From Negativicutes bacterium (lineage in GTDB: Bacteria > Bacillota_C > Negativicutes > Sporomusales_B > JARLHX01), in NCBI GenBank assembly GCA_031292015.1, contig JARLHY010000021.1, positions 28,021 to 92,020 of the forward strand: a stretch of DNA of 64,000 bases. The letters run 5' to 3'. A program made the translations under genes and the position numbers. How positions within the stretch are numbered: the first letter of the stretch is position 1; each line of letters opens with the position of its first letter. The notes beneath the pieces are model-generated. The model worked only from the letters and a program-made list of their open reading frames with translations, had not been told where the DNA came from and did not search any database. This document shows positions 1 to 8,882 of the stretch, one piece after another.

Positions 1-710
1 CCGTACATGATGTTGACCGGGGCCACGAGGATGTGCAGCAGCTTGGAATACGGAAGATAGGCGATCAGGCCCATCGCGGCAACCATATGCACCCACCAGA
101 GAATCCGGTGTCCCGCCTGCTGGATGCCGACAGGAATTCCCGCCAGCGGCAGGCTGAACAAAACCCCGACCGGCGACCAGTACTGCCAGGGCACGGGACT
201 GACATTTAAGCGGAGGCCCTTGAGGAAAAAGCCGGAGAGGATGATAAAGGCGATCAGCCCCAGAACGAAATAATCCTCAGGCTGACTTTCCAGCGCTCCG
301 CCCCGGTTTAAGACCCGGCGGACCAGAGCCACGCCAACCCCCAGCAGCACCAGCAGACCGAAAACATCCAGTACCAGCGTAAACGCCAGATAAAAGTTGC
401 CCTGAAGGATCGGAATTCCCAGATCAGCCTGTACCGCCACCAGAAGAGTCCCGGCAAAAAGAATCATAAAGCCCCAAAAGATACACCAATGCATAAATCC
501 GGCAGCGGTGTCCCTGAGAATATTTTTTTGCCACAAAATCCGCGGGAAAAACCGCTGAAGCTGCAGGGGCCGCCTTTCCGGCCGGCCTGTTTGCCAGGCC
601 TGGAGGTGTTTTCGAAAACCCACGGCGAAACAGACCAGCGCCAACAAAAAAATCGGGTAGATCCAAAAATGTCCCGGAATATTCCAGTAAATCTCCCTGG
701 TCGGCATCAT
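1..710 (-). CDS. Membrane Fe-S oxidoreductase, Etf:quinone oxidoreductase type (N-terminal part, runs off the window)
   Basis: The reading frame is open from an ATG at 710, preceded by AGGAG, to the window edge, giving 236 residues without a stop. It shows about five hydrophobic helices (near residues 17-33, 66-90, 100-125, 145-165 and 200-225) with histidines in the second (MHW) and last (WWVHM) that could hold heme b. This is the layout of the nitrate-reductase-gamma-like half of DUF224 proteins, which continue into a cytoplasmic HdrD-like Fe-S half. Such proteins next to etfBA are known in syntrophic fatty-acid oxidisers as Etf:(mena)quinone oxidoreductases. Its position directly after etfA in the same operon supports that role. 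The Fe-S half lies outside the window, so the assignment rests on the membrane part and on context. Confidence 0.75.
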   Translation of the reverse strand, partial: MMPTREIYWNIPGHFWIYPIFLLALVCFAVGFRKHLQAWQTGRPERRPLQLQRFFPRILWQKNILRDTAAGFMHWCIFWGFMILFAGTLLVAVQADLGIPILQGNFYLAFTLVLDVFGLLVLLGVGVALVRRVLNRGGALESQPEDYFVLGLIAFIILSGFFLKGLRLNVSPVPWQYWSPVGVLFSLPLAGIPVGIQQAGHRILWWVHMVAAMGLIAYLPYSKLLHILVAPVNIMY

Positions 711-813
711 TATCCCTCTTCTCCTTGGCTCGTTGTCAGTTTCCCGGCCAGTGGCGTCCCCGGGGGAAATAACAGCCTCGGACCCGCAGCAGCCGGATTC
801 ATGCTGAGCCTTC

Positions 814-1794
814 CTAGTTAAGGGCTTCCTGCAACTTTTTCGTCAACAGGGGCACAATCTCGAACAGGTCGCCGACAATGCCGTAGTCCGCGACGCGAAA
901 GATCGGTGCTTTGGGATTGTTGTTGATGGCTACAATCACCTGGGACGAGGACATCCCGGCCAGGTGCTGGATCGCCCCGGAAATGCCGCAGGCAATATAC
1001 AGCTTCGGCGCTACCGTCTTGCCAGTCTGCCCCACCTGCTCGGCCTGGGGACGCCAGCCGGCGTCCACGACGGCGCGGGAGGAACCCACCGCGGCGCCCA
1101 AAACGGCGGCCAGGTCTTCGATGACGTTAAAATGCTCCGGTCCCTTCAGGCCCCGCCCCCCGCTCACGATAATCTCCGCCTCGGTCAACGATTTTTTTCC
1201 TGTTGCTTCCCGGACAATCTCCCTGACCACATAAGCCAGCGCCGGTCCCTGCCGGTCCCCCTCAAGCCGCGTCACTGCAGGTATTTGGGCTTCCACCCCG
1301 CAAGCCCCGAGCGAATTGGGCCGGATGGTGGCAAACGCCGGCTGCGTCGCCAGGGCCACTGTGGCTGTCACCTTGCCCCCGTATATCGGCCGGGTGAACT
1401 TCAGCCCGCTCCCGTCCACGGCGATCCCGGTCGCGTCGCTGACCATGTCCGCTTTGAAATACTGGGCCAGTCGGGGCAGCAGATCCTGAACCGCCGCCGT
1501 TTTTCCGCCCAGGACAAGATCGGGTTTTATTCTTTCTATCGCAGCCGCCAGCACGGGAACCAGAATTGCCGGGTTGTATTCCGCCAATCCTTCCCCTGCG
1601 GCGATATAGACATTTTTAACCCCGCAGGCTCCCACCTGGCCGGGCAGCTCCGACCCTAGCTCCTCGCCCCACACCAAAGCAGAGACGTCAATACCGTGCT
1701 GTTTGGCAAAACAACTGCAAAAGCGCAGTATTTCCCGGGAAATCTTTTGGATTTCCCCATCATGTTCAACCATGACCAAAACATGTTGAATCAC
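814..1794 (-). CDS. etfA: Electron transfer flavoprotein alpha subunit
   Basis: EtfA pairs with EtfB to accept electrons from acyl-CoA dehydrogenases through bound FAD. The 326-residue protein has the normal family length. The C-terminal FAD domain is clear: SRAVVDAGW, then [10 protein letters not shown], then the closing stretch with ADYGIVGD. The start is GTG at 1794, which has GGAGGAGATTCC just upstream. It lies 20 bp after etfB and precedes the membrane oxidoreductase gene, so electrons from the operon's acyl-CoA dehydrogenase probably pass through this Etf to the membrane. A second, diverged etfBA pair is at 50.4-52.1 kb. Confidence 0.95.
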   Translation of the reverse strand: MIQHVLVMVEHDGEIQKISREILRFCSCFAKQHGIDVSALVWGEELGSELPGQVGACGVKNVYIAAGEGLAEYNPAILVPVLAAAIERIKPDLVLGGKTAAVQDLLPRLAQYFKADMVSDATGIAVDGSGLKFTRPIYGGKVTATVALATQPAFATIRPNSLGACGVEAQIPAVTRLEGDRQGPALAYVVREIVREATGKKSLTEAEIIVSGGRGLKGPEHFNVIEDLAAVLGAAVGSSRAVVDAGWRPQAEQVGQTGKTVAPKLYIACGISGAIQHLAGMSSSQVIVAINNNPKAPIFRVADYGIVGDLFEIVPLLTKKLQEALN

Positions 1795-1814
1795 GGAATC
1801 TCCTCCTAAGAAGG

Positions 1815-2561
1815 CTAGATTACCTTCGCCTCTTCTCTCAGTTTTCGGACAAGGCTCTCCACCGCTTTTGCCGGATCAGCGCCATCGATGATTTCGCCTT
1901 TTTTATTCATCGCAGGCAGCTCAAACACGGCCTCGCTGCCTTTCCCGGCCGCCTTGGCGACAATCTTAATCGGTTTTCTTTTGGCCATCATGATATTGGG
2001 CATGGTCGGATAGCGCGGTTCGTTAATGCCTTTTTGGACAGCGATCAGCGCCGGGAGCCCGACCTCGATCACTTCGGTCCCGCTGTCGCTTTCCCGCTGA
2101 CAGACCATTTGCCTGCCTGCCGGGGTCACCCCGGTCACCACGTTGACAAAAGGAATGCCGAGCATTTGGCTGAGCCGCCCCGGAATCTGGGCGTTGTTGT
2201 CGTCGATGGCCCGCCACCCCGCCAGAATCAGGTCGAAATCCCGCTCTTCCCCGGTGATTGTCTCCGCCAGCATTTGAGTCACCACCAGCGGGTCGGTGGT
2301 GACACCTTTGATCAGGACCGCCCGGTCCGCCCCCATCGCCAGGGCCTTGCGCAAGGTAGGCTCGGCTTCCTCACGGCCGAGCGAGACGATCACCACCTCG
2401 CCGCCCAGTTTCTCTTTGAGCCTTACCGCTTCTTCGATGGCGAATTCATCAAACGGATTGATGATAAATTTGATATCCTCATGGGAAATCCGGTCCGGCG
2501 CCGCCAGTACGATCTTGGCCTCCGTATCGAAGGTTTCTTTGACAAGAACAAGTATCTTCAA
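1815..2561 (-). CDS. etfB: Electron transfer flavoprotein beta subunit
   Basis: EtfB (248 residues) forms the heterodimer with EtfA. Visible family features are the N-terminal MKILVLVK strand, a nucleotide-binding stretch around LGREEAEPTLRKALAMGADRA, and AGWRAIDDNNAQIPGRLSQMLG. The initiation codon appears to be TTG at 2561, preceded by AAGGGG. It begins 4 bp after the CoA-transferase stop, so the two are probably translationally coupled. It belongs to the LacI-type TRAP/acyl-CoA operon. Confidence 0.95.
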   Translation of the reverse strand: MKILVLVKETFDTEAKIVLAAPDRISHEDIKFIINPFDEFAIEEAVRLKEKLGGEVVIVSLGREEAEPTLRKALAMGADRAVLIKGVTTDPLVVTQMLAETITGEERDFDLILAGWRAIDDNNAQIPGRLSQMLGIPFVNVVTGVTPAGRQMVCQRESDSGTEVIEVGLPALIAVQKGINEPRYPTMPNIMMAKRKPIKIVAKAAGKGSEAVFELPAMNKKGEIIDGADPAKAVESLVRKLREEAKVI

Positions 2562-2565
2562 TGTC

Positions 2566-4140
2566 TCAAGTCCCCTTTCTTCCCAGGCTGCTTTTCAAGC
2601 CCATCGGCTCGTCCGTAAATATGCTCGCCGCCATAATCTGCAAGTTTGGCGAAATCAGCGGTTTAAAAGGCAGTTGGTTCAGTATGTCCCGCTGCAGATC
2701 GATGCCGGGAGCTATTTCCCGCAGCTCCAAACCCGCGGCGGTAATTCCGAACACCGCTCTTTCGGTGACATAGAGCACCTTCTGGCCGCTGAACACCGCG
2801 TACTCGCCGCTGAAGGTTATCTGGTCCACCTGCTTGACGAACTTCTGGTACCTGCCTTCCTGGACAATTTTCAGTTCGCCGTTGCCCACCGCCAGCTTCA
2901 GGCCGCCGCCGGTAAAAGTACCGCAAAAAATCATTTTCTTCGCATTTTGCGATATATTGACGAACCCACCGGTTCCGACAATTTTTTCCCCCATTTTGCT
3001 GACATTGACATTGCCCGTCCGGTCTACCTGACCCATCCCCAGGCAGCTGACATCCAGGCCGCCTCCGTCGAAAAAGTCAAACTGGTACGGAGCGTCGATG
3101 ATGGCTGCCGGGTTGTAGGTCGTGCCGAATATTACCCCGCCTGCCGGCACCCCGCCGTATAGTCCCTGCTCGATACAAAAGGTGATCTGATCGTAAAAGC
3201 CTTCTTCCGCGGCGACGTTGGCAACTCCGTCAGGCATGCCCATCCCGACGTTCAGCAGACCGGGCGACACCTCCATGGCCGCCCTCCGCGCGATGATCTT
3301 CCGTTCATTCAGTTCCAGCGGCAGGATCCCGTCCACCGGAACGCGGATTTCGCCGCACAGGCCGGGATTGAACTGTCGGTCCACCGTCTGCCACTGCTCC
3401 GGCTCAACCACCACCACATCCACCAGCGGCCCGGGGATTTTCACCAGCCGGGGATCCAGCCTGTTGGCCTGGGCCACCCGCCGCACCTGGACGATCACCG
3501 TCCCGCCTTTGTTCCTGGTGGCCTGGGCCACCGAAAGGGCTTCCAGATACGCCGGCTCCTGCTCAAAACTGATGTTGCCGTTTTCGTCGGCGGTCGAGCC
3601 TTTGATAAACGCCACATTCGGCGCGAAAGCCGGGTAAAAAAGCTGTTTTTGTCCCCGGATCTCAATCAGTTCCACGATATCTTCGCCCGCATCCTTGGCC
3701 CGCTGGTTCATTTTGCCGCCATCGACCCGGGGATCGACAAAGGTGTTCAGCCCCACGTGAGTGATCAGCCCCAGCCGTCCGCCGGCTATCTCCCGCATCA
3801 GCTGGGACAGAACCCCCTGCGGCAGGTTGAAAGCCTCTACCTGTTCATCGGCGGCAAGCTTCTGCATCAGCGGCGCCATGCCCCAGTGCCCGGCGATGAC
3901 CCGCCTGGCCAGCCCCGGCAGCGCCAGATGACCCACGCCGCCCTCCTTGTTGTCACCGATCCCGGAAATATGCACCAGGGTCAGGTTCCGCGGCGCGCCT
4001 GTTTCCCTGTACCTGGCCCCCAGCGCTTTTAGCAGGGCGTCGGCCTCCAGCAGGCCCCCGCCCGCTCCCTCCAATACAACGATATCCTCATCCTTGACCA
4101 GCCTGACTGCTTCGTCGGCCCGCAAAAATTTCGGCGCCAT
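2566..4140 (-). CDS. Acyl-CoA:acetate/propionate CoA-transferase (family I, fused subunits)
   Basis: This 524-residue fused alpha-beta CoA-transferase moves CoA from acetyl- or propionyl-CoA to a carboxylic acid. It has the two-domain layout of propionate CoA-transferase/YdiF. The catalytic glutamate that forms the glutamyl-CoA thioester is E324, in IEQGLYGGVPAGG, the same residue number as in the Clostridium propionicum enzyme. Its ATG has AGGAGGTATCAGG upstream. Placed between an acyl-CoA dehydrogenase and etfB, it probably activates the acid brought in by the TRAP transporter. Two paralogues occur in this window (13469-15028 and 53967-55538). The substrate cannot be read from the sequence. 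Confidence 0.9.
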   Translation of the reverse strand: MAPKFLRADEAVRLVKDEDIVVLEGAGGGLLEADALLKALGARYRETGAPRNLTLVHISGIGDNKEGGVGHLALPGLARRVIAGHWGMAPLMQKLAADEQVEAFNLPQGVLSQLMREIAGGRLGLITHVGLNTFVDPRVDGGKMNQRAKDAGEDIVELIEIRGQKQLFYPAFAPNVAFIKGSTADENGNISFEQEPAYLEALSVAQATRNKGGTVIVQVRRVAQANRLDPRLVKIPGPLVDVVVVEPEQWQTVDRQFNPGLCGEIRVPVDGILPLELNERKIIARRAAMEVSPGLLNVGMGMPDGVANVAAEEGFYDQITFCIEQGLYGGVPAGGVIFGTTYNPAAIIDAPYQFDFFDGGGLDVSCLGMGQVDRTGNVNVSKMGEKIVGTGGFVNISQNAKKMIFCGTFTGGGLKLAVGNGELKIVQEGRYQKFVKQVDQITFSGEYAVFSGQKVLYVTERAVFGITAAGLELREIAPGIDLQRDILNQLPFKPLISPNLQIMAASIFTDEPMGLKSSLGRKGT

Positions 4141-4151
4141 CCTGATACCTC

Positions 4152-5294
4152 CTATTCCTTGAGAAGGTATCGCGATATCAGAAGCCTCTGAATCTCGTTG
4201 GTACCCTCATAAATCTGGGTGATCTTGGCGTCCCGGTACAGCCTTTCCACCACATACTCCTTGGAATAGCCATAGCCGCCATGGATCTGGACCGCCTCAT
4301 TCACCGCCCGCACCGCCGTATCTGAGGCGAAAAGCTTGGCCATGGCCGCCTGTTTGCCGTACTTCTTGCCCTGGTCCTTCAGGCAGGCCGCATTATAAAC
4401 CAGCAGCCGGGAGGCTTCGATTTCTGTCGCCATACTGGCCAGTTTCCACTGGGTTATCTGAAACTGGGAAAGCGTCTGGCCGAACTGAATTCTCTCCTTC
4501 GAATATTTCAAAGACTCGTCCAGAGCCGCCTGGGCAATCCCTAGGGCCAATGCGCCGATTTCGATCCGCCCGCTGTCGATCACCGACATGCAGATTCTGA
4601 AACCCTGGCCGACTTCTCCCAGAATATTTTCTTCCGGAACCTTCACGTTCTCCATAAACAGCTGGCCCACCGACAGGGACCGCTGGCCCATCAGGTCTTC
4701 CTGCTTGCCTGCCGACAGGCCGGTCATTCCCTTTTCCACCACAAACGCCGTCATCCCGCCATGACTTCTTTTCTCCGTATCGGTCACCGCGAAAATAATC
4801 GCCATATCCGCCAGCGGCGCGTTATTGATAAACGCCTTTGTCCCGTTTAATACCCAGTGTTTGCCGTCCTTCACCGCCGTCGTCTGAATGTTGGCGACAT
4901 CGGTGCCGGCCTCCGGTTCGGTCACCCCGAAAGAGCCCAGCATTTTCCCCTTCATTATTGGCTTCAGGTATTTTTCATGAATGCTCGCCGACCCGTAATG
5001 ATACAAAAGGTAACACAGCGAATCCACCAGCATGACCGTGTCGGCCAGGGAGGCGCTGGCCCATGCCATTTCCTCGATGGCGAGCGCGAAACTGACGGCG
5101 TCGGCGCCGATGCCGCCAAGCTCCTCCGGCATCGTCATTCCCAGCAGACCCAGATCCACCGCCTGGCGATAATTGACCCAGGGGAATTCGCCTTTTTTGT
5201 CCAGCTCCGAGGTAAGCGGCGCCACTTCCGTGCGGGCGAAATCCCGCACCGTCTCCCTGATCATAGCCTGAGTCTCGTTCAGTTCGAATCCCAT
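4152..5294 (-). CDS. Acyl-CoA dehydrogenase (short-chain type)
   Basis: This FAD enzyme (380 residues) introduces the alpha-beta double bond into an acyl-CoA and hands electrons to Etf. It carries FGVTEPEAGTD and the C-terminal IYEGTNEIQR, where E363 is the expected catalytic base. The start at 5294 (MGFELNETQ) is chosen because AAAGGGGGACC precedes it; a longer upstream frame has no family similarity and overlaps the MaoC gene. The next gene, the CoA-transferase, follows after 11 bp. It is one of three acyl-CoA dehydrogenases in the window. Confidence 0.93.
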   Translation of the reverse strand: MGFELNETQAMIRETVRDFARTEVAPLTSELDKKGEFPWVNYRQAVDLGLLGMTMPEELGGIGADAVSFALAIEEMAWASASLADTVMLVDSLCYLLYHYGSASIHEKYLKPIMKGKMLGSFGVTEPEAGTDVANIQTTAVKDGKHWVLNGTKAFINNAPLADMAIIFAVTDTEKRSHGGMTAFVVEKGMTGLSAGKQEDLMGQRSLSVGQLFMENVKVPEENILGEVGQGFRICMSVIDSGRIEIGALALGIAQAALDESLKYSKERIQFGQTLSQFQITQWKLASMATEIEASRLLVYNAACLKDQGKKYGKQAAMAKLFASDTAVRAVNEAVQIHGGYGYSKEYVVERLYRDAKITQIYEGTNEIQRLLISRYLLKE

Positions 5295-5329
5295 TGTCGG
5301 TCCCCCTTTACTCTCCCGGTCTGACTGGG

Positions 5330-5749
5330 TCAGGCCCTGATAAACTTCAAAATGTGCTGAGCCGCAGTGCACAATTCGTTGTCCTGATTGTAAATTTCGA
5401 TTTTGGATATCGCCTTCAGACTCTCGGTGTCCACCTCCATGATAGTGTAATGAACAGTAATGGTATCGCCGATAAAGATCGGCTTGATGAACCGGACCCG
5501 GTCGTAGCCATAGGAAACACAAGGCAGCTTCGAGCGCTGGGCCACCTGGGTCGACACGGTGGAAGAATAGCCGATGGAGAGCACGCCGTGGGCGATGCGC
5601 CGCTTAAACGGCGTGGTCTTCATATATTCTTCGTCCACATGGTTTGGGCTGAAATCGCCGGTGATGCCGGCAAACAAATAGACATCCGACTCGCTGACAG
5701 TCTTGCGAAACGTAAAAGTCTCGCCAATGGTAAGCGGCAAATCGTTCAT
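5330..5749 (-). CDS. MaoC-family (R)-specific enoyl-CoA hydratase
   Basis: This 139-residue hot-dog-fold protein has the hydratase 2 motif FAGITGDFSPNHVD, with the catalytic Asp and His near residues 31 and 36. Single-domain proteins of this size hydrate 2-enoyl-CoA to (R)-3-hydroxyacyl-CoA. It starts with ATG at 5749 behind AGGAG and lies between the TRAP transporter genes and the acyl-CoA dehydrogenase. It probably acts on the enoyl-CoA made by the neighbouring dehydrogenase. The chain length it prefers is unknown. Confidence 0.88.
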   Translation of the reverse strand: MNDLPLTIGETFTFRKTVSESDVYLFAGITGDFSPNHVDEEYMKTTPFKRRIAHGVLSIGYSSTVSTQVAQRSKLPCVSYGYDRVRFIKPIFIGDTITVHYTIMEVDTESLKAISKIEIYNQDNELCTAAQHILKFIRA

Positions 5750-5806
5750 GGTAACTCCTCCTGCGATTAAAAATTTAACTTCTTCTGCAGCCTGCTCATC
5801 ACCCGG

Positions 5807-7636
5807 CTAAGGGATCATATGAAACATCCTCGGCACCACCAGGGTAAACCACGGTACATAGGCCACCAGCAGCAGACCGACGGTCAGCACTACCAGGTAC
5901 GGCAGCATATGTCTTGCGGTTTCCCCGAAGGTCGACTCCATCAGCGAACAGGTGCAGTAAAAACCCACCCCGAGCGGCGGTGAAAACGCTCCGAACCCCA
6001 TCGCGATTACCAGGACAAGGCCAAACTGGAGCGGATCAATTCCAAATAGCGGAGCCAGCGGCACCAGCAGCGGTCCGAAGATCATCAGCGCCGGTATTCC
6101 TTCCAGCACCGCCCCCATGATCACCAGCGTGACTATGACGCCAAGCATGAACAGCCACGGCGAGCCCTGCAGGACACTCAGCGACTCGGCAATCTGCTGC
6201 GGCATCCTCGCCAGCGTCAAAGACCAGGAAAGCGAGCTTGCCGTACTGGCGATAAATAAAATCATCCCCGATTTAGCCGCCGTTTCCAGCAGCGAATTCC
6301 ACAGCGCTTCGCGTTTCAGTTCCCGGTAAAAGAAAACCGACAGAATCAGGGCATAAACCACCGCCGACGAGGACACCTCGGTAGGAGTGGCGATTCCGGT
6401 CACAATGCCGCCCACCAGGATCAGCGGCGCAAATACCGCCGGTATCGCGGCAAGCCCCGTTGTCAGCATTTTTTTGCCGCTGGTCTTGATGGTGCTGGCA
6501 TTCCTGGCCCGGACATACACCAGCACCATGAGGCAGACCGCCAAAACCAGCGCCGGCAGTAATCCGGCGACAAACATCGTTCCCACCGACAGCGACGTCA
6601 CCGAGGCCAGCACCAGCATGGCGATGCTCGGCGGCACCGTCTCGCCCATGATCGCCGCCGCCGACAACAGTGCGCCGGTTTCGCCGGGGGCGTAGTTGTT
6701 TTCTTTCATCTCTTCCTTCATCGTCGTTCCGACTGCGGCGATGTCGGCGATCTTCGAGCCGGAAATGCCTGACATCACATACATGGCGACGATGATGACC
6801 TGCAGCAGCCCGCCCCGGATTCCGCCGACCACCGAAATGATAAATCTGGTGAGACGCTTGGTCAAACCGCCTTCTGTCATGATATAGCCTGCCAGGATAA
6901 AGAACGGGATCGCCAGCATCACAAAACTGCTGATTCCGTGGAACATGTTAACAGGCACCACCGACAGAGGCACCGTTTTGGAGCCGTACAGATAAAACGC
7001 CGAAACCAGCAGCAGCACAAACCCGATCGGAACTCCCGCCAGAAGCTGGAACGCCAAAAGAACGAAGGTCAGCCCCAGAGGACTCAGTCCCAGGGCCGAA
7101 AGACCCACCGTCTGGATAATGACAATGATCGCCGCCACGATCAGCGCCACCGCCGCGCTCACCCCGGCAGCGATTTTCGTCGGCAGTTTCGTGAGCCGCT
7201 CCAGGGCAAATACGCACAAAAAAAGGAAACCCAACGCCATCGGCAGAGCAAACCAGACCATGCTGAGCCCTAAGTAAGGCGTACGGTCGTCCCATTTAGA
7301 AATCATCATTGCAACAGCCAGCCAGATTCCCAGAATTGATACCAACAGCACCTGGCCGTTCACCAGGGCGTCCGCCGCCATCCGCCACCGCCCGGCGAGC
7401 CGGTCGATCAGCAGATTAAAGGCCATATGTTCGCCCCGGGGATAGGCGAGAGCCCCGCCGACAAAGGCGATGATCGCCAAAGCGACTTCCGACACCTCCA
7501 GTCCCCACAACAGCGATGAACTGAACAGCGACCGCTCCACCACATTGCAGAACATCACTGCCAGTTCCCCGACCAGCGCCGCGACTACGAGGATTTCCGC
7601 CATCTTCTGGAAAGACTTGGCAATCTTACCCAACAA
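5807..7636 (-). CDS. dctQM: TRAP transporter, fused small (DctQ) and large (DctM) membrane subunits
   Basis: A membrane protein of about 609 residues. The first ~170 residues form four helices of DctQ type, and the rest is the large DctM permease with many helices and the motif GETVPPSIAMLVLAS. It imports a carboxylate with the DctP protein using an ion gradient. I place the start at TTG 7636 because GGGAGGGAGG ends 7 bases upstream of it; the next in-frame TTG at 7633 is equally possible, while the upstream ATG at 7663 has no ribosome site. It is transcribed after dctP and before the acyl-CoA genes, so the cargo is probably the acid degraded by this operon. Confidence 0.92.
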   Translation of the reverse strand: MLGKIAKSFQKMAEILVVAALVGELAVMFCNVVERSLFSSSLLWGLEVSEVALAIIAFVGGALAYPRGEHMAFNLLIDRLAGRWRMAADALVNGQVLLVSILGIWLAVAMMISKWDDRTPYLGLSMVWFALPMALGFLFLCVFALERLTKLPTKIAAGVSAAVALIVAAIIVIIQTVGLSALGLSPLGLTFVLLAFQLLAGVPIGFVLLLVSAFYLYGSKTVPLSVVPVNMFHGISSFVMLAIPFFILAGYIMTEGGLTKRLTRFIISVVGGIRGGLLQVIIVAMYVMSGISGSKIADIAAVGTTMKEEMKENNYAPGETGALLSAAAIMGETVPPSIAMLVLASVTSLSVGTMFVAGLLPALVLAVCLMVLVYVRARNASTIKTSGKKMLTTGLAAIPAVFAPLILVGGIVTGIATPTEVSSSAVVYALILSVFFYRELKREALWNSLLETAAKSGMILFIASTASSLSWSLTLARMPQQIAESLSVLQGSPWLFMLGVIVTLVIMGAVLEGIPALMIFGPLLVPLAPLFGIDPLQFGLVLVIAMGFGAFSPPLGVGFYCTCSLMESTFGETARHMLPYLVVLTVGLLLVAYVPWFTLVVPRMFHMIP

Positions 7637-7724
7637 AGCAATACCTCCCTCCCATGCTTCCAAGCTACTAGGGGAACGGTGATGGCATGGTCGTCAACCC
7701 TGCCATCACCGTCCTGGGCTTTTT

Positions 7725-8732
7725 TTATTTCGCCTTTTCAATATCGCTTATAAGGTCTTCAAGTCCCATAGTTTTGGCGAATCCTGTAACCACCGGCTTC
7801 GTTGCTTCTTTCAACGGCTGCTTGTCAATATTGAAGAACTGCACTTTAAACTTTTCCTGCAGCGTTTTTTCTGCCGTCAGGCTTGCTTCCCGTTCCAGCT
7901 TCTGCTCGTAATCCGCAGCTTCCTTGGCTGCTTTCACAACAATCTGCTGCAGCTCCGGCGACAGTTTGTCATACGTCTGCTTGGCCATGAACAGCGGTCT
8001 CACCGTGAATTCGTGTTCCGTCCTGGTGATATAGGGAGCCGGCTCATAAAACTTCATATCCACGACCATCGGCAATTCATTCTCCATGCCGTCCACTACC
8101 CCTGACTTCATCGCTAAATAGGTCTCCATATAGGCGATGGGGGTCGGCACGGTGCCAACAGCCTTCCAGACATCGATCTTGGCGGGGCTCGAGCTCACCC
8201 GGAGCCGGAAACCTTTGAGCTCATCCATCGACTGGATCGGTTTGTTTGTCGACAGCAGGTTGCGGACCGACCCGCCCCAGTAGCCGATGATCTTAATACC
8301 TGACTTGGCTTCAATCACCTTGGCGAACTTTTCGCCGGCCGGGCCGTTGATGGCCTTCTTCCAGTTGTCATAGTCCTGGAAGAGGAACGGCAGGACAAAG
8401 AAATCGAACTCCTTGGCAAAAGTGGCCCCGGCGTTCGGATCCGACACCGCGAAATCCAGCGATCCGTCTTTGATGAACTGCATCACCTGGGATTCGTTGC
8501 CCAAAACGCCGCCGCCGAAGATCTGGATATCGATCTGCCCTTTACTGTCTTCCTTGACTTTGTTCGCGAAATAGACCAGCCCTTTTTGCCACGGATGATC
8601 ATCTTTAAAATAGTGCGCCGCCCGTAATTTGATCGGTTCGGTTTTTGCCGGTTGACTCGGTCCTGATGAACAGCCTGACAGTAACGCCCCAACTAAAAAC
8701 ACCAACAATACCGGAAGTCCAAATTTCCTCAA
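7725..8732 (-). CDS. dctP: TRAP transporter substrate-binding lipoprotein DctP
   Basis: The solute receptor of the TRAP system (335 residues). A lipoprotein signal peptide with lipobox LLSGC places the lipidated cysteine near residue 21. The family core is visible (FQDYDNWKKAINGPAGEKF; GFRLRVSSSPAKIDVWKAVGTVPTPIAYMET), including the usual substrate-binding Arg. I take TTG at 8732 as the start: GAGGGAGGG lies 7 bases upstream and the signal peptide then begins directly. It is the first gene of the operon, about 105 bp downstream of a LacI-type operator. Confidence 0.92.
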   Translation of the reverse strand: MRKFGLPVLLVFLVGALLSGCSSGPSQPAKTEPIKLRAAHYFKDDHPWQKGLVYFANKVKEDSKGQIDIQIFGGGVLGNESQVMQFIKDGSLDFAVSDPNAGATFAKEFDFFVLPFLFQDYDNWKKAINGPAGEKFAKVIEAKSGIKIIGYWGGSVRNLLSTNKPIQSMDELKGFRLRVSSSPAKIDVWKAVGTVPTPIAYMETYLAMKSGVVDGMENELPMVVDMKFYEPAPYITRTEHEFTVRPLFMAKQTYDKLSPELQQIVVKAAKEAADYEQKLEREASLTAEKTLQEKFKVQFFNIDKQPLKEATKPVVTGFAKTMGLEDLISDIEKAK

Positions 8733-8837
8733 AACATTTCCCTCCCTCGTATTTTCGACCAACCAGACTCGCCGCGTTCCCCTCCTCTTCCCCTTGTTTT
8801 CTTAAAGCCAAGACCAAGCTGTCCTTTATTCCCCGTC

Positions 8838-8857
8838 ATAGTAAACCGGTTTCCTAT
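8838..8857. promoter_or_regulatory. Operator of the first LacI-type regulator, before dctP
   Basis: Read on the minus strand, the site is ATAGGAAACCGGTTTACTAT, with the perfect core AAACCGGTTT. It matches the site at 9971-9990 at 17 of 20 positions (consensus ATAGGAAACCGRTTTMYTAT). A central CpG within a palindrome is typical of LacI-family operators. A possible -35 (TTGCCT) and -10 (TATGAC) flank it, so a bound repressor would block dctP transcription. Confidence 0.75.
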
Positions 8858-8882
8858 CAGGCAAAAAAATTGCGTCCAGCCA

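Noticed and set aside
424..666. Short minus-strand frame inside the first gene
   Set aside because: It is out of frame with the membrane oxidoreductase, whose frame gives clear transmembrane helices and a good ribosome site at 710.
8861..8876. GGCAAAAAAATTGC resembling a sigma-54 site near dctP
   Set aside because: It has the spacing but points on the plus strand into the lacI gene end, lacks TGG and is explained by a simple A/T-rich inverted repeat.
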